Source: Diogma glabrata (Eukaryota > Arthropoda > Insecta > Diptera > Cylindrotomidae). Taken from it: DNA of 64,000 nt. The notes below the pieces were generated by a model. It had not been told where the DNA came from, did no database searches, and saw only the letters and a program-made list of their open reading frames with translations. The stretch is from contig OY856188.1 of assembly GCA_963693315.1 (NCBI GenBank), forward strand, positions 246,711,666-246,775,665, given 5' to 3'. Below are positions 34,346 to 45,370 of this stretch, in pieces (within the stretch, counting starts at the first letter, position 1; the number at the start of each line of letters is the position of its first letter). The position numbers and the translations under genes are program-made.

Positions 34346-36279
34346 ATTTAAATACAATTTTAATTTGTTCAAAACGATCTATAAAACAATAAGAGATGAC
34401 AGAATCAATAACTTGGAAGAATTGGAAGATTAAGTTATGATTAAAGTGATTAGGAAGTGCTAGTTACAGATAGATAAGTAAAAGAAAAAATTTTAGGTGA
34501 GATGAATTATTGGTCAATATTTTGAAATTCAAATATTATTTTTGTTATACTTTTAAGATTTTTATTTTTGAACTGTAGCTTGAATGCTTCCATTTATTTA
34601 TCATTTTACAACTGTGGTGCCAAAAAAATTCAAAATAATATTTAACTTGAGCTATGTGCAGTTGTACTGGTTCTCAAAAGTGAAAAAGCATGGAATGAAA
34701 TAGGGTTGGTATAATTTGAATAATATCCGGACACATAAAATTAACGGATTTTTAATTTATCCAAAAATGTGTATATATATGTTTTATAATATTAAAACAA
34801 GAGAACAAAAAATATTCATTGCTAAGTTTTTTTTTATAGCAGATAATAGAACTGATGTACACACATAAGGGCAAATTGTTGAATTTTTCAACACATTTTT
34901 GAATATTTTTAATTTTTTTTTTGCATAAAATTATCTAGATATAAAATTTTTCGGTCTATAGAAGATTCAATAAAACTGATTTCAATTATTTGAATATTTT
35001 TTCCTATTTCAACTTTTTTGTTGAAAAATTATTTAATCAAATTGGTTTCATTGTGTTTTTGATTTCGCTGTGAGCTATACTCTTGAATAGATTTCAATAG
35101 AAGTGGATTATATAAAATTATGGCTCTATTGTTTGTTATTTCAGACGTTTTTTTTCAGAAATTGGTTTTATTTTAATTAAGTTTTTTGTTTGCTCAAAAT
35201 TTAGGAATGAAAGGAACTTAACGCCGATATAAGTAACCGATATGCATGTTTATGTTTACTGGTTTATTAAAATACATGAAATGTATAACAATCACCATTA
35301 CCCCATCAAAATAAGTTATTACGAAAGCTTAACATATTCCAAAAATATTGTGAAAACTTCAATTATTTTTAGAGCTATATTTTCAGGCTCAACGTAAATA
35401 TGTTATAATTTTGTAATATGCTTCGTTTGTTATTTTAAAAAATTATAAAACCCAAAAATTATTCATTCTATTCGTTCAAGTTTCATGCAAATATAATAAT
35501 AATAGAAAGTAGAAACCAAATAAAAATTAAACTAATTAAAAACTTGAAATATTATTTTAATTTTCTATTACAACATAATAGGAGCTTTTTGGGAAATTAG
35601 ATTTTAATAATATTTTGCTGTTATTTTTCAATTTGTCGATGCTAAGGTTCCATATGAGTTTTTCGTTTAAGCTTTATTGTGTACGGTTTATTTTTTTGTT
35701 TATTTATGTTTAAAATGTTCATTGGTTTTGATGATACTCGAAAAGTTTTATTGCATATTTCAGTGTAGTGCTATCAAGAACCTACCCGCATGGCTACTTT
35801 GCAACCGTGTGCAACTGCAATAAAGATATCTGGATTTCTCATATATTCGGGATTGTGAATATGTGAATAATATTCTAGGTGATGCAAACGATAAAAATAA
35901 GAATTATAGGGAGGAAATCCCAGAGGTCAAGAGTATTATTAGTCCCCATTGAACCTTAATTCTACCTAAAGCTTCTTTCGATCCGTTAGCCAAGAAGTTT
36001 ATAGTCCAGTCATTTTAGCATAAAAAATGGGTCAACCTCGGAATGAGAGATAATAAGCTGATTTTTCGTATATACCTTCTTTTCACGCTCTAAAAGTTGC
36101 CTCAAAGGTCTCATAAAATCTCGTGTCTGCGTCGTTAGTTATTCAAGGTCAAAGGTAACAAAAAACAGTTTTTCTTGATTATCTCGGTTTCTATTGCTCT
36201 AATTATGTTAACGTCTATTACAGAAATTGTAGAGCATAAAATTTGTAACCAATTTTATTAAAAAAAATTTTTCTTGTAC
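34346..36279. other. AT-rich region without gene
   Basis: No coding motifs. From about 35760 the base composition becomes more even and continues into the ORF-bearing stretch at 36280, so part of it may belong to the same unidentified element. A perfect 20-bp palindrome (AATTGTATTTAAATACAATT) lies near 34338. Confidence 0.4.
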
Positions 36280-36582
36280 TCAACCATTTTGCGATAGAAG
36301 GCGGTGAGCAAACAGCGCTAAGTCATACGTACTGTAATGCAAAGTCAACCGTATATATCTGTTAATATTACCTTGACCTTTTAATAATTGTCGTTTATTC
36401 TCGTTTCCGATCTCGGCAACAACGGACGTAAAATTTTGAAAATTACGGCCAATTTGTTGTTTTATCTGTGAGAAACCACTTGCAGAAAGTGATTTTGATA
36501 AAGTGATGCGTGGCTTTGTTGATGTTATGGGTTGGAATTTGAACATACATTGTAGGGTTTTCTTCCTCATCAACTCCCTCAA
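36280..36582 (-). CDS. Unrecognised 100-codon ORF
   Basis: Starts MRELMRKKTLQCMFKFQP and ends YDLALFAHRLLSQNG. Basic N-terminal half; no membrane segment or catalytic motif recognised. Composition at 36280-36860 is more even than the surroundings, which favours a real coding or transposon-derived origin over chance. The minus strand upstream (36600-36860) reads VESTGVEVKNVLLHHTQP in another frame, so a longer disrupted protein is possible. Confidence 0.3.
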   Translation of the reverse strand: MRELMRKKTLQCMFKFQPITSTKPRITLSKSLSASGFSQIKQQIGRNFQNFTSVVAEIGNENKRQLLKGQGNINRYIRLTLHYSTYDLALFAHRLLSQNG

Positions 36583-36889
36583 CTGATCTATTGAAAAAGA
36601 AGCAAACTTTTTGTTGGAATGAGCAGGTTTACAGGTTGCGTATGATGCAATAAGACATTTTTCACTTCCACACCCGTACTCTCAACTCCCAAGTTTAGAA
36701 AAAAATGTTTTTGCAATGCAATACAGGCACAATGGGGCTGGCTATATATTAGCTCATCGCACTTCATGAATCGAGTGACTGATTACAGGGCAGAAGTTCT
36801 CTAAGCAATACTACCGATTTGAGGCTCGCATGCCATGTGTTTGGACCGTCTAGCTTCGGTATATGGATTCCATTAAATTTTAGTTTCCA

Positions 36890-37712
36890 ACTTACTTTTC
36901 AGTCCTTTTTCCGTCTTTTTCCGTCTTTTTTCAGTCTTTTATCAGTTTTTTTTCCGCCCTTTTTCAGTTTTTTTCAGTACTGTTTAGTACCTTTTCATTG
37001 CTTGTTCTGTCTTTTTACATTTTTTTAGTCTTATTTGCGTCTTTTTTCTGTCTTTTTCCGTCTTTTTTCAGCCTTTTCAGCCTTTTTTCCGTCTTTTTCC
37101 GTTTTTTTTCAGTCTTTTTCAGTATTTTCTTAGACTTTTTTAAGTCTTTTTCAGCCTTTTTCCAGTATTTTTTCAGTCTTTTTTCAGTCTTTTTTCAGGT
37201 TTTTTTCAGTCCTTTTCAGTTTTTTTAGTCTTTTTCAGTCTTTTTTCAGTACTTTTAGTGTCTTTTTTGAGTATTTTTCAGTATTTTTTCAGTCTTTTCT
37301 CCGTCCTTTTCCCGTCCTTTTTCCATCTTTTTCTGCCCTTTTTCCGTCCTTTTTTCAGAATTTTTTCCGTCTTTTTCCATCTTTTTCAGTCTTTTTTCAG
37401 CCTTCTTTCTTGTCCTTTTTCCGTGTTTTTTCATCTGTTTTCCGTCTTTTGCAGATTTTTTTCTGTCCTTTTCCAGTTCAGTCTTTTTCCGTCATTTTTC
37501 AGTCTTTTTTCAATCTATTTTCCGTCCTTTTTCCGTCTTTTTTCAGCCTTTTCCAGTCTTTTTTAGCCTTTGTTTAGCTTTTTGCAGTCTTTTCTCTGTC
37601 CTTTTTCCTTCTTTTTCCGTCTTTTAAGAGTCTTTGTTCAGTCTTTTTTCAGTGTTTTTCAGTCTTTTTTCAGTCTATTTTCAGTATTTTTTCAATATTT
37701 GTTCAGTCTTGG
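36890..37712 (+). repeat. Pyrimidine-rich ~11-bp minisatellite, block 1
   Basis: About 0.8 kb of TTTTTCAGTCT / TTTTTCCGTCT variants. The strand is almost all pyrimidine, broken by single AG or CG steps. Three overlapping open frames here (FFSVF / SFFSLF repeats) are artefacts of the repeat. Confidence 0.85.
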
Positions 37713-37910
37713 ACAAGCTCGGTAACTGGCCATATCCGTGTACCTGTTAAGTGGCTAGAGCCTAAAAAGTCGAATAATATAGGGCGTTATAACTGCTGTT
37801 TGAATCATAATATTTAAATAAAATTTTGTAAATATTGAATATTTAAACATATTTCAATCATTTTTATTCAAACGACAACCTTGGCGTTCCAGGTTCTTGG
37901 AAACTCAGCT
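37713..37910. other. Unique spacer between minisatellite blocks
   Basis: Contains GGCATATCCG-like and CTTGGCGTTCC sequence of ordinary composition. No gene. Confidence 0.4.
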
Positions 37911-38335
37911 TTCATTGCTTGTTCTGTCTTTTTACATTTTTTTAGTCTTATTTGCGTCTTTTTTCTGTCTTTTTCCGTCTTTTTTCAGCCTTTTCAGTCT
38001 CTTTTCAGTCTTTTCTCAGTCTTTTCTCAGTCTCTTTTCAGTCTTTTCTCGTCTTTTTTCGATCGTTTTCAGTCTTTTTTCCGTCTATTTTTCGTCTTTT
38101 TCCATCTTTTCCTTCGTTTTTAGTCTCTTTTGGTTTTTAAAGTTGTCTTTTTACAGTCATTTTTCGTCTTTTTTTAGTCTTTTTTCGGTCCTTTTTCATC
38201 ATTTTTTCAATCTATTTACAGTAATTTTTCAATATTTTTTCAGCATTTTTTCAGCATTTTTTCAGTCTATTCGCAGTCCTTTTAGGTCTTTTTTCAGTCT
38301 TTTTTTGATTTTTTTCAATACTTTTTTATCTTTGG
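37911..38335 (+). repeat. Pyrimidine-rich ~11-bp minisatellite, block 2
   Basis: Opens with a ~86-bp stretch identical to block 1 (TTCATTGCTTGTTCTGTC at 36993 and 37912, continuing to CAGCCTTTTCAG), then diverges into its own TTTTCAGTC variants. Block 2 therefore arose by duplication of part of block 1. Confidence 0.85.
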
Positions 38336-38855
38336 TGGACGTTCATTTGATTTTTGGTGAATTTATTATGTTGCGAATAATTTAAACCAAATTAAAGCAA
38401 TCTGTTCCGAAATTGCTTAAAGTAGTTTAACTTAGCTGCTTAACATTTTAGCTTTATTATTAAAAAAATGGTTGCACTAACTGCGGATGTTATCGTACAA
38501 CCATTGAGCTTATTGTCCTAATTTGTAATAGAATTATAATATCAGTTTACATCGATAGCATAGGATCGGTAGAACAATTTCAAAGTATTCAACTTCAGCA
38601 CAAGCTGGTAATTATGTTAGAGCTAACCGCTTCGTAACAACCTAGATACAGTTGTATCACAATGGATATATGTAATAAATGGACCAAATGGACAGCCTAA
38701 ATAGCCCATCGCTACCGTCATTTGACGTGATGACGTAACCAAAACTATTAGGCTTAAAGCTCATAATATATCAGAAGAACCTAGTCATTATATTAAGTCG
38801 TTTTTTATAAAAATGAAATACATACTTTTAGTCCTAGAAAGTTCAAATTTTGATA
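38336..38855. other. Spacer without gene
   Basis: No coding motif or known repeat was recognised. Confidence 0.4.
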
Positions 38856-38990
38856 TCTTATATATATAAAAATCACATGTCACGATGTTTGTCCGCGATG
38901 AACTCCGCAACAACGTAACCAATCTTAATGAAATTTTGTACAATGTGTGTATGATGGTCCAGCTTGAGAGATAGGATAGTTATTATCTTG
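38856..38990 (+). mobile_element. Candidate Helitron 5' end
   Basis: TCTTATATATATAAAAATCAC followed by CACGATGTTTGTCCGCGATG, ACTCCGCAACAACG and TGAAATTTTGTACA resembles Helitron 5' ends of insects, which begin TC after an A (here A at 38855). The downstream helicase fragment (42605-42955) and the hairpin plus CTAG-T end at 49588-49617 have the same orientation. Confidence is moderate because a 5' TC is a weak signature. Confidence 0.45.
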
Positions 38991-40134
38991 ATCAAACGCC
39001 TAAATATTCTTTAATTGCAAATTAAATGTTATATATGGATGGTTCATATGCCAACTGCAGAGTAAATCATTTTATTCAATTAATAGTAAACTTCAACTTC
39101 GTATAAGGCCATTATTAGACTATCAAATAGTTTTAGTAAAGAAAGTTTTGTTTTATTTGATAATAAACGAAAAGCATATTTTGCTAAGTCAAATAAGTTA
39201 CCAAAGATTATTGATAATATTGTGAAGGTTATATGTTAATTATAGAAGTGTTAGAAAGTATCGAAATCCGTAAAAAAATTATTGTAGTGGCTTTTATTAA
39301 GTTTGAATAAAAATAAGAGTAATAATTAAAGAAAACCATAATTTATATTTATTTATTTATTTTTTATAATTCTTCATTGATCTTCAATGTTAATTTACAA
39401 AAATCAATATCAAGTTGAAAAATACTCTTATTTGTATTGCTAATTAAAATATAACAATTAGAGATAAAAAAAATTGTCATCAAAACTGGATGAAAAACTA
39501 GCGAAGTTTATTTTACAACCTTTACACCATTGAATAAATATCTAAGGAAGAGTAACTAGACACTTTGAGTGAAGCATCTAATTTTTAGTATTAGTGAAGC
39601 GTGATAGCGTTTGAATTCTAGCTGGGTGGTACTGTTTACAATTTGTATATTTATATGTTCAAAACAAATAAAAGAAATAATAACTGTTGCATATAAATTT
39701 AAAAGCCTAATAGTTTGAATAAAATATTTCCAAATATAAACACTTTTAATGGTCCATATAACACAAATTTCAATCATATTGAATTACTATAAGAACACCT
39801 TATACTCGGCTGTGATAGCGTTTAAAATTTGGTTTGACAACGATGGATTAAGAAAAATTACATTTACGTAGGGTAATAAAATATGAAATTAAACTAAAAA
39901 ACAACAGCTTTTGTAAGCAAATACTTTATCTTTTTGTTAAAACATCATTCTAAACCCTTTTTATGCGTAGTATTAGTAAAAATATTCTAATCATTGATAT
40001 GAAATTCGATGATCAAATTTCAGTGTATTTAAGATTATTTGTACATATTTTAATGCAACACTTCATTTTTATGAATAAACTACTGCACAAATACTAATAA
40101 TTGTTTTGAAAAACATTAATATGTTCCTAACCAA
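38991..40134. other. AT-rich spacer (inside the candidate Helitron)
   Basis: No Rep or helicase motif was recognised. The N-terminal and central parts of the expected RepHel protein are missing here. Confidence 0.4.
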
Positions 40135-40326
40135 AAATATAACAACATATTGACTTTACGTCAGATATTAAGTTTCGCATTGATTGGCAACAATCAATAA
40201 TGAATTTACACTCGTGACTTAGGATGTTGATTAGAATGTTGACTTAGATGTTGACGAAATATTCTCTCATCCTATGAATTCACACATCGTAATATCTAGA
40301 AATTTAATACAAAAACTATCAAAGAA
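40135..40326 (+). mobile_element. SINE 3' portion, first of a tandem pair
   Basis: The segment AAATATAACAACATATTGAC to AAAAACTATCAAA is repeated almost without change at 40683-40872. Only one base difference (AATGAATTT / AATGACTTT) was noticed. It lacks the tRNA-like head. Confidence 0.7.
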
Positions 40327-40873
40327 ATACAATTTTCAATATGTAATCATAGATGAAAAATTCAACTTAAGTAAATACGAAAAATGATGAAGTTTCAATT
40401 TGGAAATTATCTGAACATCAATATTAAAATATGTTTCGTCATCGCCGCCTTGGCTAAGTTGTGTAAGACACATGGGATTTGAACAATGTGTCTCTGATGA
40501 ATGTAGTTCGAATCCTAACACGAAACACAACAAAATTTTTTCTAAAGGAATTTTAGAGAAAATGAAAAGTTATTTCGAATTGCAAAATTCAAGTGATTTC
40601 CAATATGTACTTAAGCTTAATTGTTTCACAAAAACCAATCCCAAATTAAAAATTCCCCTAATGTTGTCTATATTTCCTAACCCAAAATATAACAACATAT
40701 TGACTTTACGTCAGATATTAAGTTTCGCATTGATTGGCAACAATCAATAATGACTTTACACTCGTGACTTAGGATGTTGATTAGAATGTTGACTTAGATG
40801 TTGACGAAATATTCTCTCATCCTATGAATTCACACATCGTAATATCTAGAAATTTAATACAAAAACTATCAAA
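40327..40873 (+). mobile_element. tRNA-headed SINE, full-length copy
   Basis: A-box-like TGGCTAAGTTG (40451-40461) and B-box GTTCGAATCC (40506-40515) are spaced as in a class II (Ser/Leu-like) tRNA. The body runs through CAATCAATAATGAC and GACTTAGGATGTTG to CTAGAAATTTAATACAAAAAC. With the copies at 13782-14316 and 43695-44165 it defines a ~540-bp family. The 3' end is (A)-rich without a long tail. Confidence 0.72.
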
Positions 40874-42005
40874 TTAATATGAACTTTAATGTTTGTTTAA
40901 TTTGTTAAACAATTAACAATTTGTTAATAAATTTTGTTTAGTTTGAATATCTTAAAGTAGAATTTCGGATAAAAGCTATCATTTTATTTTAAAATACAAA
41001 ACGAAATATGTCAAATGTCATGGATGAAGAACGCACAGATATACAAATTACATACTTCAAAAAATATCCAATTTAATGTCAAATTTTTTTTATTGACCAA
41101 TATATTTGATAGTGTGATATACGCCTCATTAATTTGGGTTAGCCAATAGATGGTGCCGTATCTGTATTTAAAACGTTGTTTTTAATGTCAAAGTTTTGCA
41201 AATTCACTACGCTTTGCTTTTTCCAATTGTCGTGTGTGGTTAGTAAATAAATTAAATAAATTTGAATTTATGTTGACTTTGTCGATATTAATTGCGTTTA
41301 TGTCCTTATGATTGTAAAGAGATTCAAAAGCATCCAATTTATTGCTGTCGTGCACCTCTTCTTTAATCTCATATTATCTAGTGAAAAATTTAAATAATCA
41401 TGTTATTTTCCCAAACAAGTTTTGTTATTGGGGCTTTATTCCTTAAAGCGTTTCTTCGAACCCCAACGCGTCTGCCCGTATAATATTTTTATAGTAATTA
41501 CCACAAGATAGTTTATAAACACTGACTTTATAATCGATTAAATCTATTTAAAGCTCAAAACTACGAAATTTGAGCCGCACAAATACTATACAAAAAAACA
41601 TAGTTGATCAAACACGGATGGCCATCATGATGAACAAACTAATTAAAAATAGTGGAATTTCGCTGGCAACACGTATGCAATAGTAATTTGCAAACGGTAA
41701 CAATTCATTAATGAATTAAGGAATTCATTAACGAATTAATTAGATACTCCCGAAGGAAGATTTGTAAAATTCAAAATTTTTGATCTATGGGTGTGACAAC
41801 CCCGCGTACTTAGGTTTCCTACTATTTGCATGTAAGTTAGCTTGAGATATCGTATACCACTGGCAATAGCAGTGAGAAATCACTAGCCAAAGTGATATCT
41901 TAGGGGTGTGGGCGGATGAACTTTTTTCAATCAACGATAGCACCCTTAGTCTTAGTTATAGTATTAATATTTTTTGATGATGATGATGACACTCTATTTG
42001 ATGAT
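40874..42005. other. Spacer without gene
   Basis: Contains a short palindrome (AATTCATTAATGAATT near 41703). No coding motif recognised. Confidence 0.4.
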
Positions 42006-42007
42006 GC

Positions 42008-42293
42008 TATTTTTTTTTTAAATGTGTTGGGTTGCACGAATTATAATGTGTGCAACAACAAAAAATAATAACCTTTGAAGAATAAGGTCCCACAACAACA
42101 TGCTTTCTAAGGTGTTGATGGACACAAATTTTTTATTTTTGTATATTTTTTTAAAGAATGAACTTTTTCGCTTGCTCGAAGAAATGAGCTTCCATATAAC
42201 TATTAAATATGCCGGGCTTAATCCTTGAGCAAAACCACTTTTTACATGATCTTGGTATCTGCTTCTAGCACTATAAGGATAATTGGTAACCAA
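42008..42293 (-). mobile_element. Truncated LINE 3' fragment (minus)
   Basis: Minus-strand reading includes SINTLESMLLWDLILQRLL and VVAHIII, matching the 3' segment of the 59-61 kb LINE and the fragment at 26725. The T-run at 42008-42018 is its poly(A) in reverse. Confidence 0.55.
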
Positions 42294-42344
42294 ATTTAGC
42301 TTTGTTCCTACAAATTTAAAAAAAAAAGTATTTTATTTCCTCCA

Positions 42345-42575
42345 TTTTATCATGAAATATTGCCCTATGTCGTTTATTATTATGTGAAAGGATTTATTAT
42401 TTAGTTTTCTATTCTTTAAAAAGACTATAAAAAACCAAAAGATGAGAAATTTGCGTCCATCATCTTAAAAAATATAATGTTGTTGAACCTAGGTCTTAAA
42501 GGGTTTTATGTGTTGTTGTGACACATATTGTTATTTCAACTACACAACACATTTTATTAAAAAAATATGTCAAAT
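42345..42575 (+). mobile_element. Truncated LINE 3' fragment (plus)
   Basis: AGGTCTTAAAGGG and GTGTTGTTGTGACACATATT followed by CACATTTTATTAAAAAAA match 61030-61110. With the minus copy at 42008-42293 it forms an inverted pair, so the intervening DNA could fold back. Confidence 0.55.
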
Positions 42576-42604
42576 ATTTTGAAATAGCACAATTTTTCTT
42601 GAAA

Positions 42605-42955
42605 TTTTAGGTGAAAAAGATGATGAATAATGTCATTGAAGCTACAATTTTGAATGGAAGATTCAAAGGGGAAGATGTACTGTTGCCACGCATTTCAATG
42701 ATCCCAACAGATATGGCATTTGAATTCAAACGTTTAGTTTCCAGTGCGACTCGCTTTTGCAATGACCATCAACAAAGCACAAGGACAATTGCTGTAAGAA
42801 TGTGGACTAGGTAGATTAGGAGAATCTGTACTTCTCACATCTGGATAACTGTATAGGGCCAGTTAACTTCGGAATACCTTCTGATTTATTCGTGTACGCA
42901 TCTAGACGAAAAAACACAAAATATAATTTGTGCCCACAAGCACACGAATAAAGAA
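42605..42955 (+). pseudogene. Helitron helicase (Pif1-type), extreme C-terminus
   Basis: One frame reads NNVIEATILNGRFKGEDVLL, PRISMIPTD and FEFKRL, the characteristic segment just before helicase motif V/VI in Helitron RepHel proteins. After a frameshift near 42735-42800 a second frame gives FGIPSDLFVYA (42868-42900), the usual final block. About 110 of an expected >1,300 residues remain. The element would move by rolling-circle replication. This copy is a fragment, preceded by a LINE 3' end and followed by ordinary AT-rich DNA. Confidence 0.82.
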
Positions 42956-43316
42956 ATAGAATTAAAACGACATTTTGAAATTTTTTCCTTATTAAAATAA
43001 ATTATTGTTGCAATAAAAATGATACAATGTAAATTGAATGTTAGGTTTAGTTTGACTGAAACAACTGAAAAAACAACAACAATTGTATTAAATTTTTCGT
43101 TGTTTCAAATGCTTCAGTCAAATCGAACACGACTGTTATCAAAACGACTTTTCTTAAATTTCCTTTCTTATGAGATACCGACAATATGCGACGGGTATAA
43201 TGTTAAATAAACAAAAGTTTTACACTATTTGGTGTAAAATAAATAAAGTTTTGAGAGACTTTTAGAGTGATTAAGCTTAAAGTAATTTTTTTAATTTATA
43301 AAGTTGTGAAATGCTG
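42956..43316. other. Spacer without supported gene
   Basis: An open frame at 43019-43210 (MIQCKLNVRFSLTETTEKTT) has no recognised motif. Possibly Helitron 3' sequence. Confidence 0.35.
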
Positions 43317-43605
43317 ATAATTATTCTTATTATATTTTAAGTAGTTTTGTAAAAAAAACACTGAATCAGCTTCTGTTTTTACAGAACAGGGTGGTTATTT
43401 TGTAGCGTTATCTCACTAGGTGAGATAAATAGTGAGATAAAAAAATTATGTTTAAATGATTTCTTTTATCTAATACAATCGATCAAAGACAAATATTTTA
43501 TCTCACTTTTTATCTCACCTAGTGAGATAACGCTACAAAATAACCACCCAGAAGCTGATTCAGTATTTTTTTTTTACAAAACTACTTAAAATATAATAAT
43601 TATTT
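43317..43605. repeat. Foldback with nested MITE-like hairpin
   Basis: Outer arms 43317-43375 and 43550-43605 (TTTTAAGTAGTTTTGTAAAA / TTTTACAAAACTACTTAAAA, then AATCAGCTTCTG / AGAAGCTGATT) enclose inner arms GGGTGGTTATTTTGTAGCG (43389) and CGCTACAAAATAACCACCC (ending 43549), themselves containing TATCTCACTAGGTGAGATA. The 161-bp inner unit could be a MITE inserted into a palindromic element. A ~14-nt TTTTTACAGAACA bulge separates the left arms. Confidence 0.75.
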
Positions 43606-43694
43606 TAATACACATGAATTTTGCATTTTTAAAGCATTTTTTATTTTCTCTCAGAAAAACTTCTTTAAAACAGTTTTTGTGTGTTTCGTGTCGG

Positions 43695-44165
43695 AAACAA
43701 ATACAATTTACAATTGTATAATCACAGATGGAGAATTCAATTTAAATAAAAATATGAGATAATAAAGTTTAAATTTAGAAATTATCTGAACATGAAAATT
43801 AAAATATGTTTCATTGTTGTTTCATCTACTGTGGCTGAGTCTGTAAGATAGCTTTGAACTATGATGTCTCTGATCAGTGTGAGTTCAATTCCGACAATAA
43901 TTACTTATTATTGGGAATAATACTTTCAATAATTACTTTGAGCAATAATTACTCACAAAATCGCCCAAAAATTAATATTCCATTAATGTTGTCCATATAT
44001 GGAACATATATGCCAATATATTGACCGTGTGTAAGATATTAGTTTCGCATTGATTTGCAACAATCCATAATGACTTTAAAATGACTTGGGATGTTGACTT
44101 AATAGAAATATTTGTCATCCTATGAATTCACATCCTATGAATTCTAATACAAAAACTTCCAAATG
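43695..44165 (+). mobile_element. Diverged copy of the tRNA-headed SINE
   Basis: Head with CTGTGGCTGAGTCTGTAAG and GAGTTCAATTCCGAC (B-box degenerate), body with TTTCGCATTGATTTGCAACA and GTTGACTTAATAGAAA, end TCTAATACAAAAACTTCC. Older than the copies at 40 kb. Confidence 0.6.
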
Positions 44166-44389
44166 ATTTTGATTTTTTTGCATCACTTCTTCTATTCCTT
44201 TTTTGCATCACTTCTTCTATACCTTCTTAGTATGTATTGTCGCTATTCTTATTGCCCTTGCTGGCCATAAAATGACATAACGATCAAAATTTTTTCAACT
44301 TTTTTAGTAACCTACCGGTAAAGAAAGCGTATATTAAACCGCATGAGCACTGTGAAAATTTGTGAATCGATTTTTGTTCCGTATAATGT
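44166..44389. other. Short spacer with 28-bp duplication
   Basis: TTTTTGCATCACTTCTTCTAT is repeated in tandem at about 44176 and 44201. No gene. Confidence 0.4.
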
Positions 44390-44992
44390 TCTATATGGGC
44401 TATTATTTTGAAAACGTACATTTTTTTGTTGATTTTTAAATTTTTGATTTTTAAAAAATCTGAAATTTTGATATATTGTTGGCATTGACGAAAGAAAAAA
44501 AGTCATTTCTGCTTTTATTTTTTGAGTACTCTGAATCGGAGTTATGCGCGGTTGAATTTTGAGGCTTTTTCACGTAGTTTTGGTAATGGTGGCAATGTTT
44601 TGTGAATAGGTGCCACAAATTTCATCCGACTTACGTATATTTTTGCAAGTAAAAAGTAAAATAATTGAAATAAGTAAGTTTAAAATTAATAACTTTTCTC
44701 TTTTCCGCTAGGCGGCGCGTAAAACCTTGGTTTACTTCAAAGCTCATATCTCAAAAAGTATCATTTTTTTTTTGTTTTTCACAAATTTTAAAGTAAACAT
44801 ATGCAGCTATGAAATTGAGAAATAAAAAGTCAGCAATTCAATATGGATTTTTTCTTACGATTTTTTAAAGTTTGGTATATGAAAAATTCACATGTGTTTT
44901 TTACTAAGTTATAATCCTGTACTAAATGTGGATCTAATAAATTAAACATTTCATATTTTAACACCTGCAATAAATTTGAACCATTTTCTGTG
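44390..44992 (+). repeat. Left terminal inverted repeat
   Basis: Pairs with 48805-49408 over its whole length, with scattered substitutions and small indels. The inner limit is CCATTTTCTGTG. Confidence 0.85.
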
Positions 44993-45370
44993 CGGTTAAA
45001 TGGTTAAAAACTTATTAAAAATTAATTTAAGCTAAGTGGTAAAATAAAGGAATTTAAATTATTAAAAGGGTGTGTAAAATGTTTATTTATTTTAAAAAAT
45101 GTCTATTCAGCCCCTTTTTACTAATTAAAATCTCATTAGAGACTCATAATTTTAACATTTAAAATTTCTAATGACGCCCACAAACGGTTTTTGACCAAAT
45201 TATACTTGCATCCAATCAAACTATATTAAATTGTACCTACCTAATTTTACCTGATTCTACCTATGTCAAAACTATTTCAAGGGTATATATATATTGATTG
45301 GATTGCCTTATAATCAATTATATTCCAAAATATTTAGAAGATATAATGTTTAGAAAAGATAATAATAGAA

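Noticed and set aside
34320..34360. 20-bp palindrome AATTGTATTTAAATACAATT as an operator or origin
   Set aside because: Simple AT palindromes are expected at this base composition and nothing around it supports a function.
36819..38385. Several long plus-strand ORFs rich in Phe and Ser (up to 162 codons)
   Set aside because: They are translations of the TTTTTCAGTC minisatellite; three frames are open at once and the residues follow the repeat unit.
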